64,000 bases of DNA from Polynucleobacter sp. AP-Reno-20A-A9. GTDB taxonomy: Bacteria > Pseudomonadota > Gammaproteobacteria > Burkholderiales > Burkholderiaceae. The position numbers and the translations under genes are program-made. The notes below the pieces were generated by a model. It was not told where the DNA came from and did not search any database. It saw only the letters and a program-made list of their open reading frames with translations. Positions 56,278 to 64,000 of this stretch are shown one piece after another (positions within the stretch are counted from its first letter, which is position 1; every line of letters starts with the position of its first letter). The stretch lies in the NCBI RefSeq assembly GCF_018882085.1, contig NZ_JACVPB010000001.1, positions 124,001 through 188,000 of the forward strand, given 5' to 3'.

Positions 56278-57763
56278 GTCCTCCTTGTACTAAATCTGCT
56301 GCAGTCAATACCGCGCGTGCCTTTGCTTCCGTTTCTTTCCATTCGGCAGTCGGATCAGAGTCAGCAACAACGCCAGCTCCAGCCTGAGAGTGCAGCATGC
56401 CGTCACGGATCACGCCGGTACGAATGGCAATGGCCACATCCATATCGCCTGAGAAAGAGAGGTAGCCTACTGCGCCACCATATACGCCGCGCTTCACAAT
56501 TTCCATTTCATCAATGATTTCCATCGCCCGAATTTTTGGTGCGCCTGATAAGGTGCCTGCCGGGAAAGTGGCTCGCAATACATCCATATTGCTCATATTG
56601 TCCAAAAGATCACCTTCCACAGAACTCACGATGTGCTGAACGTGCGAATACTTCTCAATGGACATGGAGTCGGTTACCTTGACTGAGCCAGTTTTGGCAA
56701 TGCGACCCACGTCATTGCGGGCTAGATCAATCAACATTACATGCTCAGCAATTTCTTTGGGGTCTGCCAAGAGTTCTTTGGCTAAACGCTCGTCTTCCTC
56801 AGGATTGGCTCCACGAGGGCGGGTGCCAGCTAGTGGCCTGATAGTCACAATCTTCTCGGCAGCCCGTTTTTCTTGGCGCACCAAAATCTCAGGGGATGAG
56901 CCAACAATTTGCAAATCGCCAAAGTCATAGAAGTACATGTATGGCGATGGATTAAGCGAGCGCAACGCTCTGTAGAGGGCTAATGGTGAGTCTGTAAATG
57001 GTTTACTAATACGCTGACCAATGACTACCTGCATACAATCGCCAGCCAAAATATATTCTTTGGTCTTAAGTACTGCTTTTTCAAAATCAGCTGCTTTGAA
57101 TTTGCGGATGAGATCGGTTTTGGTGCTTGGCAAAGATGCCGGCATATTTACTGGCTTACTAAGACAAGCGAGTAATTCTTTTAGGCGATCTTGCGCTTTT
57201 ACAAAACCATCAGCAATGCTCGGATCCGCATAGACAATCAAATAAATTTTGCCAGCAACGTTATCAATCACTGCTAACTCTTCAGTCAGCATTAGTTGAA
57301 TATCAGGAACGCCTAATTCATCCGGTAGTTGATGCTTGGCTAAACGTGACTCGATATAGCGAACAGTGTCATAACCAAAGTAGCCGGCAAGGCCACCGCA
57401 AAAGCGGGGCATATCAGCTTGTAAAGCTACCTTAAAACGCTTGAAGTAAGCATCCACAAAGTCGAGTGGATTATCGGTATTCGTTTCAACCACTTTTCCA
57501 TCAGTCACTACTTCGTTGACTGGTGCTGAAGGGGTGCCGACAGTTCTCACGATAGTCTTGGCAGGCAGGCCAATAAAGGAGAAGCGGCCGAAACGCTCGC
57601 CACCCAAAACAGACTCCAATAAGTATGTGTTGGTTTTACCGAACGCTTGAGTCAGCTTAACGTAAAGAGACAGTGGAGTCTCTAGATCCGCCAAAACCTC
57701 TTTGATCAGAGGAATGCGATTGAAACCCTGCATTGCTAGGGCGTTAAATTCTTCGCGCTGCAT
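56258..57763 (-). CDS. trpE: Anthranilate synthase component I
   Basis: TrpE converts chorismate to anthranilate using ammonia from TrpG. The 501 residues carry the N-terminal tryptophan-binding region with [18 protein letters not shown] (LLES feedback motif) and the C-terminal chorismate-binding domain: [65 protein letters not shown] and [16 protein letters not shown]. It overlaps rpe by one base. Feedback inhibition by tryptophan is expected from the LLES motif. Confidence 0.96.
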   Translation of the reverse strand: MQREEFNALAMQGFNRIPLIKEVLADLETPLSLYVKLTQAFGKTNTYLLESVLGGERFGRFSFIGLPAKTIVRTVGTPSAPVNEVVTDGKVVETNTDNPLDFVDAYFKRFKVALQADMPRFCGGLAGYFGYDTVRYIESRLAKHQLPDELGVPDIQLMLTEELAVIDNVAGKIYLIVYADPSIADGFVKAQDRLKELLACLSKPVNMPASLPSTKTDLIRKFKAADFEKAVLKTKEYILAGDCMQVVIGQRISKPFTDSPLALYRALRSLNPSPYMYFYDFGDLQIVGSSPEILVRQEKRAAEKIVTIRPLAGTRPRGANPEEDERLAKELLADPKEIAEHVMLIDLARNDVGRIAKTGSVKVTDSMSIEKYSHVQHIVSSVEGDLLDNMSNMDVLRATFPAGTLSGAPKIRAMEIIDEMEIVKRGVYGGAVGYLSFSGDMDVAIAIRTGVIRDGMLHSQAGAGVVADSDPTAEWKETEAKARAVLTAADLVQGGLDAPND

Positions 57764-58488
57764 TACGCTTTTCCTGACTTTCCTAATTCAGTGCGCATCG
57801 CTTGAATGACTTGAGCATAATTTTCTTGTGCGTAAATTGCTGAGCCTGCAACAAAAGTATCAGCACCTGCTCGAGCCACTTCTGCAATGTTGTCGACTTT
57901 AATTCCGCCATCCACTTCAAGGCGAATATGTCGACCAGTCTCAGCCTGGTAACGATCGAGGCGTGCGCGTACTTGAGCAATCTTGTTCAGAGTGCTCGGA
58001 ATAAATGATTGGCCACCAAAGCCTGGGTTGACTGACATCAGCAAAACAAGATCCAACAATTCCAAAGTGTGATCGAGATGAGTCAGTGGTGTTGCTGGAT
58101 TGAATACAAGGCCTGCTTGACAACCCTGATCACGAATCAAATTCAGTGTGCGATTGACATGTGGACTTGCTTCAGGATGGAAGCTAATTAAATTGGCACC
58201 CGCTTTGGCAAAGTCGGGGACGATACGATCTACCGGCTCGATCATTAAATGCACATCGATCACCGCAGGTTTGCCATCTTTATTTGCATAGGGCCGAATA
58301 GCCTCGCAAACTAAGGGGCCAATAGTGAGGTTGGGCACATAGTGGTTATCCATCACGTCAAAGTGAATCCAGTCGGCGCCCGCTACTAAAACGTCTTGAA
58401 CTTCCTTGCCAAGGCAAGCGAAGTCAGCCGACAAAATGGATGGGGCAATAACAAATTGACTATTTGAGGGTGATTTTTGGCTTTCCAT
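57763..58488 (-). CDS. rpe: Ribulose-phosphate 3-epimerase
   Basis: Rpe interconverts ribulose- and xylulose-5-phosphate in the pentose phosphate pathway. The 241-residue TIM barrel starts with a short polar extension before [15 protein letters not shown], then the metal-binding [48 protein letters not shown] and [12 protein letters not shown]. It leads the rpe-trpE-trpG-trpD-trpC run. Unlike the usual Burkholderiales order I see no phosphoglycolate phosphatase gene between rpe and trpE. Confidence 0.96.
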   Translation of the reverse strand: MESQKSPSNSQFVIAPSILSADFACLGKEVQDVLVAGADWIHFDVMDNHYVPNLTIGPLVCEAIRPYANKDGKPAVIDVHLMIEPVDRIVPDFAKAGANLISFHPEASPHVNRTLNLIRDQGCQAGLVFNPATPLTHLDHTLELLDLVLLMSVNPGFGGQSFIPSTLNKIAQVRARLDRYQAETGRHIRLEVDGGIKVDNIAEVARAGADTFVAGSAIYAQENYAQVIQAMRTELGKSGKA

Positions 58489-58537
58489 CCCTAGATTCTA
58501 GCTTGCAGTTGGTCTTAGGATGGAGCAGAATTCGTCC

Positions 58538-58912
58538 ATGAATCCCCACGAAATGAGCATTACGGTCAAAGCCCAGTACCTTCCTGAGCAATCTGACCCC
58601 GATAACCGCCAATTTGCCTTCGCTTATACGGTAACCATCCGCAACACGGGGGCGGCCAGTATTCAGGTGATTGCCCGCCATTGGTTCATTACAGACGGGG
58701 ATAACGATGTCCAGGAGGTCCGAGGGCTGGGTGTTGTTGGGCAGCAACCGCTACTGCGCACCGGAGAGCATTTTGAGTACACCAGCTGGGCAACTTTGCC
58801 CACTCCTGCGGGAACCATGCGCGGGGAGTATTTCTGTGTGACTGAGGATGCCCAGTTCTTTCAGGCCCCTATCCCAGAATTTGCCCTAGTGATGCCCCGT
58901 ACCCTGCATTAA
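58538..58912 (+). CDS. apaG: ApaG (Co2+/Mg2+ efflux-associated) protein
   Basis: ApaG is a small fibronectin-III-fold protein of uncertain role; the E. coli gene is linked to ApaH and ion efflux. The 124 residues show the family core VKAQYLPEQSDPDNRQFAFA, YTVTIRNTGAASIQVIARHW, ITDGDNDVQEVRGLGVVGQQ, then FEYTSWATLPTPAGTMRGEY. ATG 58538 gives the usual family length; ATGs at 58520 and 58553 are alternatives, and none has a strong ribosome site. It diverges from rpe across a 49-bp gap. Confidence 0.9.
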   Translation: MNPHEMSITVKAQYLPEQSDPDNRQFAFAYTVTIRNTGAASIQVIARHWFITDGDNDVQEVRGLGVVGQQPLLRTGEHFEYTSWATLPTPAGTMRGEYFCVTEDAQFFQAPIPEFALVMPRTLH

Positions 58913-58931
58913 ATTAGGGTGGTGGAGAACG

Positions 58932-59045
58932 CTATTTTTTCCCCTTGCCCGTCCAAAGGACAATAAATAAGAAAAGTCCCAAGGCAACAGCGCCTTCAAA
59001 AACAAACAGTAGCATTGGGTATTCATCGAGTAGATTGGCAATCAT
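58932..59045 (-). CDS. Candidate 37-residue membrane microprotein
   Basis: An ORF starting at ATG 59045 encodes MIANLLDEYPMLLFVFEGAV followed by ALGLFLFIVLWTGKGKK: one transmembrane helix with a basic C-terminal tail, the look of real bacterial microproteins. Its ATG overlaps the mltA ATG head to head (CATG). No ribosome-binding site is evident, and the frame is open further upstream, so it may be a chance ORF. Included as a low-confidence candidate. Confidence 0.3.
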   Translation of the reverse strand: MIANLLDEYPMLLFVFEGAVALGLFLFIVLWTGKGKK

Positions 59046-60174
59046 GATTTCTAAATTTAAATTAGTTCCGTTAAGTGTATTCGCTATCTTGATAGCCAGC
59101 TTGATTGTTGGATGTTCTACGCCCCCCACTCGGGGAACGGGCTATCGCTCAAGCGGGTCTGGTGCTGCACCATCAAGCTACAACTCTTCGATTGCAAGCT
59201 TTAGCGCTGTATCTTGGCAAGCCTTGCCTGGATGGCAGGAAGACGACTTGTCTCAGGCTTGGCCTGCTTGGTTAAAAAGTTGCGATGCTTTGCGCAAGAA
59301 AAATAGTGATGTGAACTGGCGTTCAGTCTGCGCCCAGGCGGGGAATGTATCTAGTCGTGATACGCAAGCTATTCGTAAATATTTTGAAAGTAATTTTCAG
59401 GCTTATGAAATTCGCAATAGCTCAGGGAGTGATACTGGCTTAATCACGGGCTATTACGAGCCAGTGATGAATGGTTCGCAAACCCGTACGAGTACCTATA
59501 ACGTGCCGCTCTATGGCTACCCTAATGCTTGGCGCAAGTCCAAACCCAACCCAGGCCCAAGCCGTGCAGAGCTGATGAGCTCTGGCGTCTTGCAGGGTTC
59601 TGAAATTGCTTGGGTGCAAGATCCTGTGGCGGCGGCGTTCATGCAAATTCAAGGCTCTGGAAAAATCCGCCTTGAGGACGGACGTATTTTGCGTCTGGGT
59701 TTTGCGGGCACCAATGATCAACCTTTTAAATCATTTGCTCAGTGGTTGCTTGATCGTAAAGAAATCACACGCAGCGAAGCAACGATGCAAGGTATTTCAC
59801 AATGGGCCAAACGTAATCCTGGCCAAGTGAATGAAATGCTTAATGCCAATCCCCGTTTTGTTTTTTTTAAAGAGTTGCCAGGTAACGTCTCTGCTGATTT
59901 AGGCCCTAACGGCGCTCTCGGTGTTCCGCTTACGGCTGAGCGCAGTATTGCAGTAGATTTACAAGCCTTGCCACTGGGTGCGCCTGTCTTTTTAGCTGCC
60001 ACTAAACCATTGAGCAGTCAGCCTTTGCAAAAGCTGGTGATGGCGCAGGATACGGGCAAGGCAATTGTGGGTGGCGTCAGAGCCGACTACTATTGGGGAT
60101 CGGGAGATTCTGCTGGAGAGATGGCGGGTCGCATGAAACAAAATGGCAGGATGTGGTTGTTGCTGCCACGTTAA
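59044..60174 (+). CDS. mltA: Membrane-bound lytic murein transglycosylase A
   Basis: MltA cleaves peptidoglycan glycan strands to 1,6-anhydro ends at the outer membrane. The 376 residues begin with a lipoprotein signal (MISKFKLVPLSVFAILIASL, then the lipobox IVGC), then the MltA domain (ITGYYEPVMNGSQTRTSTY, VPLYGYP) and the 3D domain with the catalytic Asp region VMAQDTGKAIVGGVRADYYW. The frame is open to 58945, but ATG 59044 starts the lipoprotein signal. Confidence 0.93.
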   Translation: MISKFKLVPLSVFAILIASLIVGCSTPPTRGTGYRSSGSGAAPSSYNSSIASFSAVSWQALPGWQEDDLSQAWPAWLKSCDALRKKNSDVNWRSVCAQAGNVSSRDTQAIRKYFESNFQAYEIRNSSGSDTGLITGYYEPVMNGSQTRTSTYNVPLYGYPNAWRKSKPNPGPSRAELMSSGVLQGSEIAWVQDPVAAAFMQIQGSGKIRLEDGRILRLGFAGTNDQPFKSFAQWLLDRKEITRSEATMQGISQWAKRNPGQVNEMLNANPRFVFFKELPGNVSADLGPNGALGVPLTAERSIAVDLQALPLGAPVFLAATKPLSSQPLQKLVMAQDTGKAIVGGVRADYYWGSGDSAGEMAGRMKQNGRMWLLLPR

Positions 60175-60200
60175 TTTAATATTTTCACTGAAAGAAATTC

Positions 60201-60977
60201 ATGAGCTACAAAACAATTTTGACTGAGGTAGATGGCAAGGTTGCCACCATTACTTTGAATCGCCCTGAGGTGTTGAATGCCTTGAATGATCAACTGATGG
60301 AAGAGCTTGGCGCTGCATTATTGGCATTTGATGCGGATGACAATATTGGTTGCATGATCGTTACTGGAAGTGAAAAGGCATTTGCCGCTGGAGCGGATAT
60401 AGCCTCAATGGCTAAGTATGGCCTGACAGATGTTTATCGCGGCGACTTTATTACCCGTAATTGGGAAGAGATTAAAAAAGTACGCAAGCCAGTAATTGCT
60501 GCTGTCTCTGGTTACGCCTTGGGCGGTGGCTGTGAGTTAGCTATGATGTGTGACACCATCATGGCTGCAGATAACGCTAAGTTTGCACAGCCCGAAGTGA
60601 AGTTAGGAATCATTCCTGGGGCTGGAGGTACGCAACGTTTACCGCGTGCGGTATCAAAAGCCAAGGCGATGGATCTGGCTTTGACGGGTCGCATGATGGA
60701 TGCTGCTGAAGCTGAGCGCTCTGGTTTAGTCGCACGCATCTTCCCGCAAGCGGACTTATTAAAAGAGGTAAAGGTAATCGCTAAAGGAATCGCAGACATG
60801 CCTTTATTGACTGCAATGATGGTGAAGGAAAGTATCAACACCGCTTATGAAACTACTTTGTCCGAAGGTATTCATTTTGAACGCCGCCTCTTTCATGCTT
60901 GCTTTGGAACGAATGACCAAAAAGAGGGTATGGCTGCGTTCATGGAAAAGCGTCCAGCTAAATTTACCAATTCTTAA
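60201..60977 (+). CDS. Enoyl-CoA hydratase (crotonase family)
   Basis: A 258-residue crotonase that hydrates trans-2-enoyl-CoA. The oxyanion-hole segment AFAAGADIASMA near 64 and the catalytic glutamates in GYALGGGCELAMMCD and FAQPEVKLGIIPGAGGTQRL are both present, which favours a true short-chain hydratase over other crotonase activities. It could serve fatty acid or aromatic degradation, or PHA precursor supply; no degradation operon surrounds it. GAAAG precedes the ATG. Confidence 0.9.
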   Translation: MSYKTILTEVDGKVATITLNRPEVLNALNDQLMEELGAALLAFDADDNIGCMIVTGSEKAFAAGADIASMAKYGLTDVYRGDFITRNWEEIKKVRKPVIAAVSGYALGGGCELAMMCDTIMAADNAKFAQPEVKLGIIPGAGGTQRLPRAVSKAKAMDLALTGRMMDAAEAERSGLVARIFPQADLLKEVKVIAKGIADMPLLTAMMVKESINTAYETTLSEGIHFERRLFHACFGTNDQKEGMAAFMEKRPAKFTNS

Positions 60978-61008
60978 TTTAATAGCCGAAGAGAAAGTTT
61001 TAAAGAAG

Positions 61009-62205
61009 TTAGTTTTTTTCTAGAAAGCGCTGAGCTAGTTTGACCCAATAGCTCACGCCTACTGGAATCAATGAATCATTAAAATCGTAAGAAGGATTGT
61101 GCAAATGGCATGGTCCCATGCCATGACCTACCGAGCGATGATCGCCATCGCCATTGCCTAAGAATACGTAGCAACCAGGCTTCTCCAGCAACATAAATGC
61201 AAAGTCTTCCGCGCCCATCGTAGGGTCGATCGAAGCATTCACATTTTGCTCTCCAACCAACTCACCCATCACCTCAGTAGCGAATTTCACTTCATTGGCA
61301 TGATTAATCAGGGGTGGGTAATTTCTAGAAAACGTAATTTCAGCTTGGCAATCAAAGGCGCTAGAAACGCTATGGGCAATTTCTCGTAGACGTTGCTCTA
61401 TGAGATCCAGGACATCTAAGGTAAATGTGCGGACCGTGCCGCCGATGAAAGCATTATCCGGAATGACATTGCTCGTTTCACCCGCATGAAATTGCGTGAT
61501 GGATAAAACTGCGGCGTCCACAGGACGTTTATTACGTGTAATGATGCTTTGTAATGCAAGCACTACTTGGGCGCCAGTAAATACTGGATCCGCGCTATTG
61601 TGGGGTAGAGCGGCATGACCGCCTTTACCGGTAATGGTAATTTCGAAAGTATTGCTTGAGGCCATCATTGGGCCAGAGGTAACACCAAAGTGACCTTCCG
61701 CCAGGCCAGGCCAGTTATGCAGGCCAAATACTGCATCACATGGAAACTCTTTGAAAAGTCCATCCTTAATCATTTCATTAGCACCAGCACCCCCTTCTTC
61801 AGCGGGCTGGAAAATAAAAATCACTGTGCCTTTAAAGTCGCGGTGATTGGATAAATATTGTGCGGCGCCAAGCAGCATTGCAGTGTGACCATCATGTCCA
61901 CAAGCATGCATCTTTCCGGGGTTTGTTGATGCATGAGCAAAGCTGTTGTGTTCTTGCAGTGGAAGGGCATCCATATCGGCGCGCAGACCAATCATCTTGC
62001 CCAGACCCAAGTCGCCATCTAAGCGACCCACGACACCCGTTTTCCCCATGCCGCGGTAGACGGTAATTCCCCAGCTAGAAAGCGCTTCCGCAACTAGATC
62101 GGCAGTGCGATTTTCTTCGAAACGCAATTCAGGGTGCGCATGAATATTGCGTCGAATTTCTTGAATGGCTTCTGCGGAGTCAATAATTTCTTGGGCTAAA
62201 TGCAT
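61009..62205 (-). CDS. M20-family amidohydrolase (hippurate hydrolase type)
   Basis: A 398-residue metallo-amidohydrolase of the M20D group (N-acyl amino acid, hippurate or IAA-conjugate hydrolases). The di-metal site residues lie in MHACGHDGHTAMLLGAAQYL, FIFQPAEEGGAGANEMI and DPTMGAEDFAFMLLE; the lid dimerisation domain is at about 190-310 (GKGGHAALPHNSADPVF). Substrate is not deducible. It is convergent with the enoyl-CoA hydratase across 31 bp, and is 57 bp downstream of bioD on the same strand. Confidence 0.9.
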   Translation of the reverse strand: MHLAQEIIDSAEAIQEIRRNIHAHPELRFEENRTADLVAEALSSWGITVYRGMGKTGVVGRLDGDLGLGKMIGLRADMDALPLQEHNSFAHASTNPGKMHACGHDGHTAMLLGAAQYLSNHRDFKGTVIFIFQPAEEGGAGANEMIKDGLFKEFPCDAVFGLHNWPGLAEGHFGVTSGPMMASSNTFEITITGKGGHAALPHNSADPVFTGAQVVLALQSIITRNKRPVDAAVLSITQFHAGETSNVIPDNAFIGGTVRTFTLDVLDLIEQRLREIAHSVSSAFDCQAEITFSRNYPPLINHANEVKFATEVMGELVGEQNVNASIDPTMGAEDFAFMLLEKPGCYVFLGNGDGDHRSVGHGMGPCHLHNPSYDFNDSLIPVGVSYWVKLAQRFLEKN

Positions 62206-62261
62206 GCCTTCATCTTATCCGAAAGTCTTTGGAGATGTCTTTTGTGCGAAATTACTGCCAG

Positions 62262-62981
62262 TTAATTGTTGGGCAATTGAATGTGCTTTGCAGCAAAATT
62301 CAGCGCTTCAATTGAATATGGGCTGTTATCGGCTTTTTGGAGCCCTTGTGGAAGTGCTGGAATGAGGCCTAAAAATGGGGCATCTATTTTGGCTTGCAAA
62401 GTCTGAATATTTTCATCAATCAATGGCATTTCGGTGGATAGGGTGTTCGCTACCCATCCTGCAGTATTTAAATGGCGAGATTTGATTGCCTCATAGGTCA
62501 GGAGGGCGTGATTGATGCAGCCTAATTTCATGCCGACCACCAGGATGATGGGTAATTTAATTTCTTGAGCGAACATCGCTAAATCTTCCTGATCATTGAG
62601 AGGGACGATTAAGCCGCCAGCACCTTCAACTACAACGCAATCTGCTTGATTTTGAATGTTCTGAAAACCCTGCAAGATCACACTCATTTCAAGTTTTAGA
62701 CCTTGATGTGCCGCTACTAAATGTGGGGCAGCAGGCCGATCTAATACATAAGGACACAAACTTAACTCCTTGGAGCTGAGCTTTGAGGCGATGCGCAGCG
62801 TCTCTAAATCTTCATTCAGAGTGTGGCCTTGTGCATCTTGATAAGTTCCAGCAACAACCGGTTTAAAACCAATCGCATTGATTCCCTGTTCGCGCAATTT
62901 CAGAATGAGAGCACCGCTCACCAACGTTTTTCCAACCTCGGTGTCTGTGCCAGTGACAAAAAGGCCCGTGGACTTACTCAT
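62262..62981 (-). CDS. bioD: ATP-dependent dethiobiotin synthetase
   Basis: BioD closes the ureido ring of dethiobiotin from DAPA, CO2 and ATP. The 239 residues begin MSKSTGLFVTGTDTEVGKT, a P-loop with the family TGTDTEVGKT signature, then FKPVVAGTYQDAQG and the substrate region VVVEGAGGLIVPLNDQED. ATG 62981 is chosen because AAGGG lies just upstream (minus strand) and it gives an 8-bp overlap with bioF; an upstream ATG at 63011 would overlap bioF by 38 bp. Confidence 0.93.
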   Translation of the reverse strand: MSKSTGLFVTGTDTEVGKTLVSGALILKLREQGINAIGFKPVVAGTYQDAQGHTLNEDLETLRIASKLSSKELSLCPYVLDRPAAPHLVAAHQGLKLEMSVILQGFQNIQNQADCVVVEGAGGLIVPLNDQEDLAMFAQEIKLPIILVVGMKLGCINHALLTYEAIKSRHLNTAGWVANTLSTEMPLIDENIQTLQAKIDAPFLGLIPALPQGLQKADNSPYSIEALNFAAKHIQLPNN

Positions 62982-64000
62982 GAGAACCCTTTTGAATGAC
63001 TGCTTGCTCAATGGCTTTCAAAGCACCAATGAGCTGACGCAAATCTGATTCGCTATGGTTTGCAGAGAATGTAATGCGTAATCTTGCGCTACCATTGGGT
63101 ACGGTAGGGGGGCGAATGGCTGGAATCCAATAGCCAGCATCATCAAGTAACTTAGCAGCGAGCAGGGCGTTGGCATTGCTGCCCAATATGACAGGCTGAA
63201 TGGCAGTACAAGAGGACACTTTTTCCCATTGAGTAAATTGCATTTCAACTTGCCATATACCAATTAGTTTGTTGAGATGAATGCGGCGATTGCTGCCCTC
63301 ATCCCCATCGATGATCTGCAAACTTTTTGAAAGTGTATGTGCTATCGCAGGTGGCGTTGCGGTGCTGTAAATAAAAGGGCGACCCTTTTGAATGAGCCAC
63401 TCAATAAAAGTGGCTTGTGCACAAACAAAAGCGCCGCTTACGCCCGCAGCCTTTCCAAGTGTGCCAATATAAATAATGCGATCAGAGCAGATATTTTCCT
63501 GCTCCAAAATGCCATGACCTTGTTTACCTAACACTCCGAAACCGTGAGCATCATCTACGAGTAACAGTGCATCGTATTGCTCAGCAAGTTTTAATAATTC
63601 CTCAACTGGAGCAAGGTCACCATCCATACTAAAGACACCATCAGTAACAATGATCTTCAGTGGATGTTGATCTGTTTTCAGTAATTCTTCTAATGAATCA
63701 AGTTGTGTGTGATCAAACAGGGCGACATTTGCTTGAGTCTGCGCAGCCGCTAAACGAATCCCATCAATTAAAGAGGCATGATTGAGCTTTGCGGAATAAA
63801 TGCTGGTCGATTTTTGTGGCCCCAGTCTTGCTAGGCTAGTGATGGCGGTAAGGTTGGCGAGATAGCCGGTACTAAAAAATAGGGCGCGCGCATTCGGAAT
63901 GTGCTGCTTTTGAAAAGAGGCCAATTGGTTTTCAAGTAGCTCATGGGCCATGCTGTGACCGCTAATGAGATGGGAGGCGCCACTACCTACCCCATACTTT
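62974..64000 (-). CDS. bioF: 8-amino-7-oxononanoate synthase, 3' part (5' end outside window)
   Basis: BioF is the PLP enzyme that condenses pimeloyl-thioester with alanine in biotin synthesis. The frame continues beyond the window edge: the last codons read KYGVGSGASHLISGH, then SMAHELLENQLASF. About 342 residues are visible. The aminotransferase-like motifs LLVDDAHGFGVLGKQGHGIL and the PLP lysine in IYIGTLGKAAGVSGAFV are present, as is FSTGYLANLTA. bioF and bioD overlap by 8 bp, and further bio genes probably lie upstream, outside the window. Confidence 0.94.
   Translation of the reverse strand, partial: KYGVGSGASHLISGHSMAHELLENQLASFQKQHIPNARALFFSTGYLANLTAITSLARLGPQKSTSIYSAKLNHASLIDGIRLAAAQTQANVALFDHTQLDSLEELLKTDQHPLKIIVTDGVFSMDGDLAPVEELLKLAEQYDALLLVDDAHGFGVLGKQGHGILEQENICSDRIIYIGTLGKAAGVSGAFVCAQATFIEWLIQKGRPFIYSTATPPAIAHTLSKSLQIIDGDEGSNRRIHLNKLIGIWQVEMQFTQWEKVSSCTAIQPVILGSNANALLAAKLLDDAGYWIPAIRPPTVPNGSARLRITFSANHSESDLRQLIGALKAIEQAVIQKGSHE

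Overview
The window is about 64 kb of gene-dense chromosome from a betaproteobacterium. Moderate GC, the protein families and the gene order (gltBD-mla, a his cluster running into hinT-tatABC, petABC-sspAB, prmC-prfA-hemA, rpe-trpEGDC) point to a Polynucleobacter-like member of the Burkholderiaceae. This is inferred from gene order and family resemblance, not from a database search. Almost everything is coding and no gene-free stretch exceeds 300 bases; the longest gaps are about 195 bp (1184-1377 and 40981-41176). I saw no prophage, CRISPR array, rRNA operon or biosynthetic gene cluster.

Layout. 1-1377: the end of a class A penicillin-binding protein, then a single RAYT-type transposase followed by an inverted repeat. 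1378-13067: glutamate synthase (gltB, gltD), the outer-membrane lipid asymmetry system (mlaF, E, D, A, C, B) and an ABC-2 exporter pair (yadG, yadH), most with overlapping or nearly abutting ends. 13101-22298: ibaG, murA and the histidine genes hisG, hisD, [hisC inverted], hisB, hisH, hisA, hisF, [hicB and a broken hicA inverted], hisI, hisE. 22323-24282: hinT and the twin-arginine translocase tatABC. 24258-30463: a Sel1-like protein, a major porin and a glutamate/aspartate-type ABC importer (gltIJKL), which look like an insertion between tatC and the serine protease.

30468-38522: an HtrA-type protease, a TPR/O-GlcNAc-transferase-like protein and mscL on the minus strand, then petABC (cytochrome bc1), sspA, sspB and tRNA-Thr(TGT). 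38586-41761: an acyltransferase and an MFS transporter on the minus strand, then a phasin. 41851-51636: a long minus-strand block (rmuC, grxD, prmC, prfA, hemA, ung, M61 peptidase, dsbC, UbiH-type hydroxylase) interrupted only by a small plus-strand membrane protein. 51677-53868: ychF, then a divergent pair, a MarR-like regulator and a membrane protein, with a perfect 16-bp palindrome between them. 53849-58488: trpC, D, G, E and rpe on the minus strand. 58538-64000: apaG, mltA, an enoyl-CoA hydratase, an M20 amidohydrolase, bioD and the 3' part of bioF.

Most genes are housekeeping. The points that stand out are small: a RAYT beside a REP-like inverted repeat, a hicA toxin inactivated by an apparent single-base deletion while its antitoxin is intact, two rearrangements inside the his cluster, a likely regulator-operator-membrane protein module at 52842-53868, and an OGT-like glycosyltransferase of unknown target. 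I found no convincing wholly new system.
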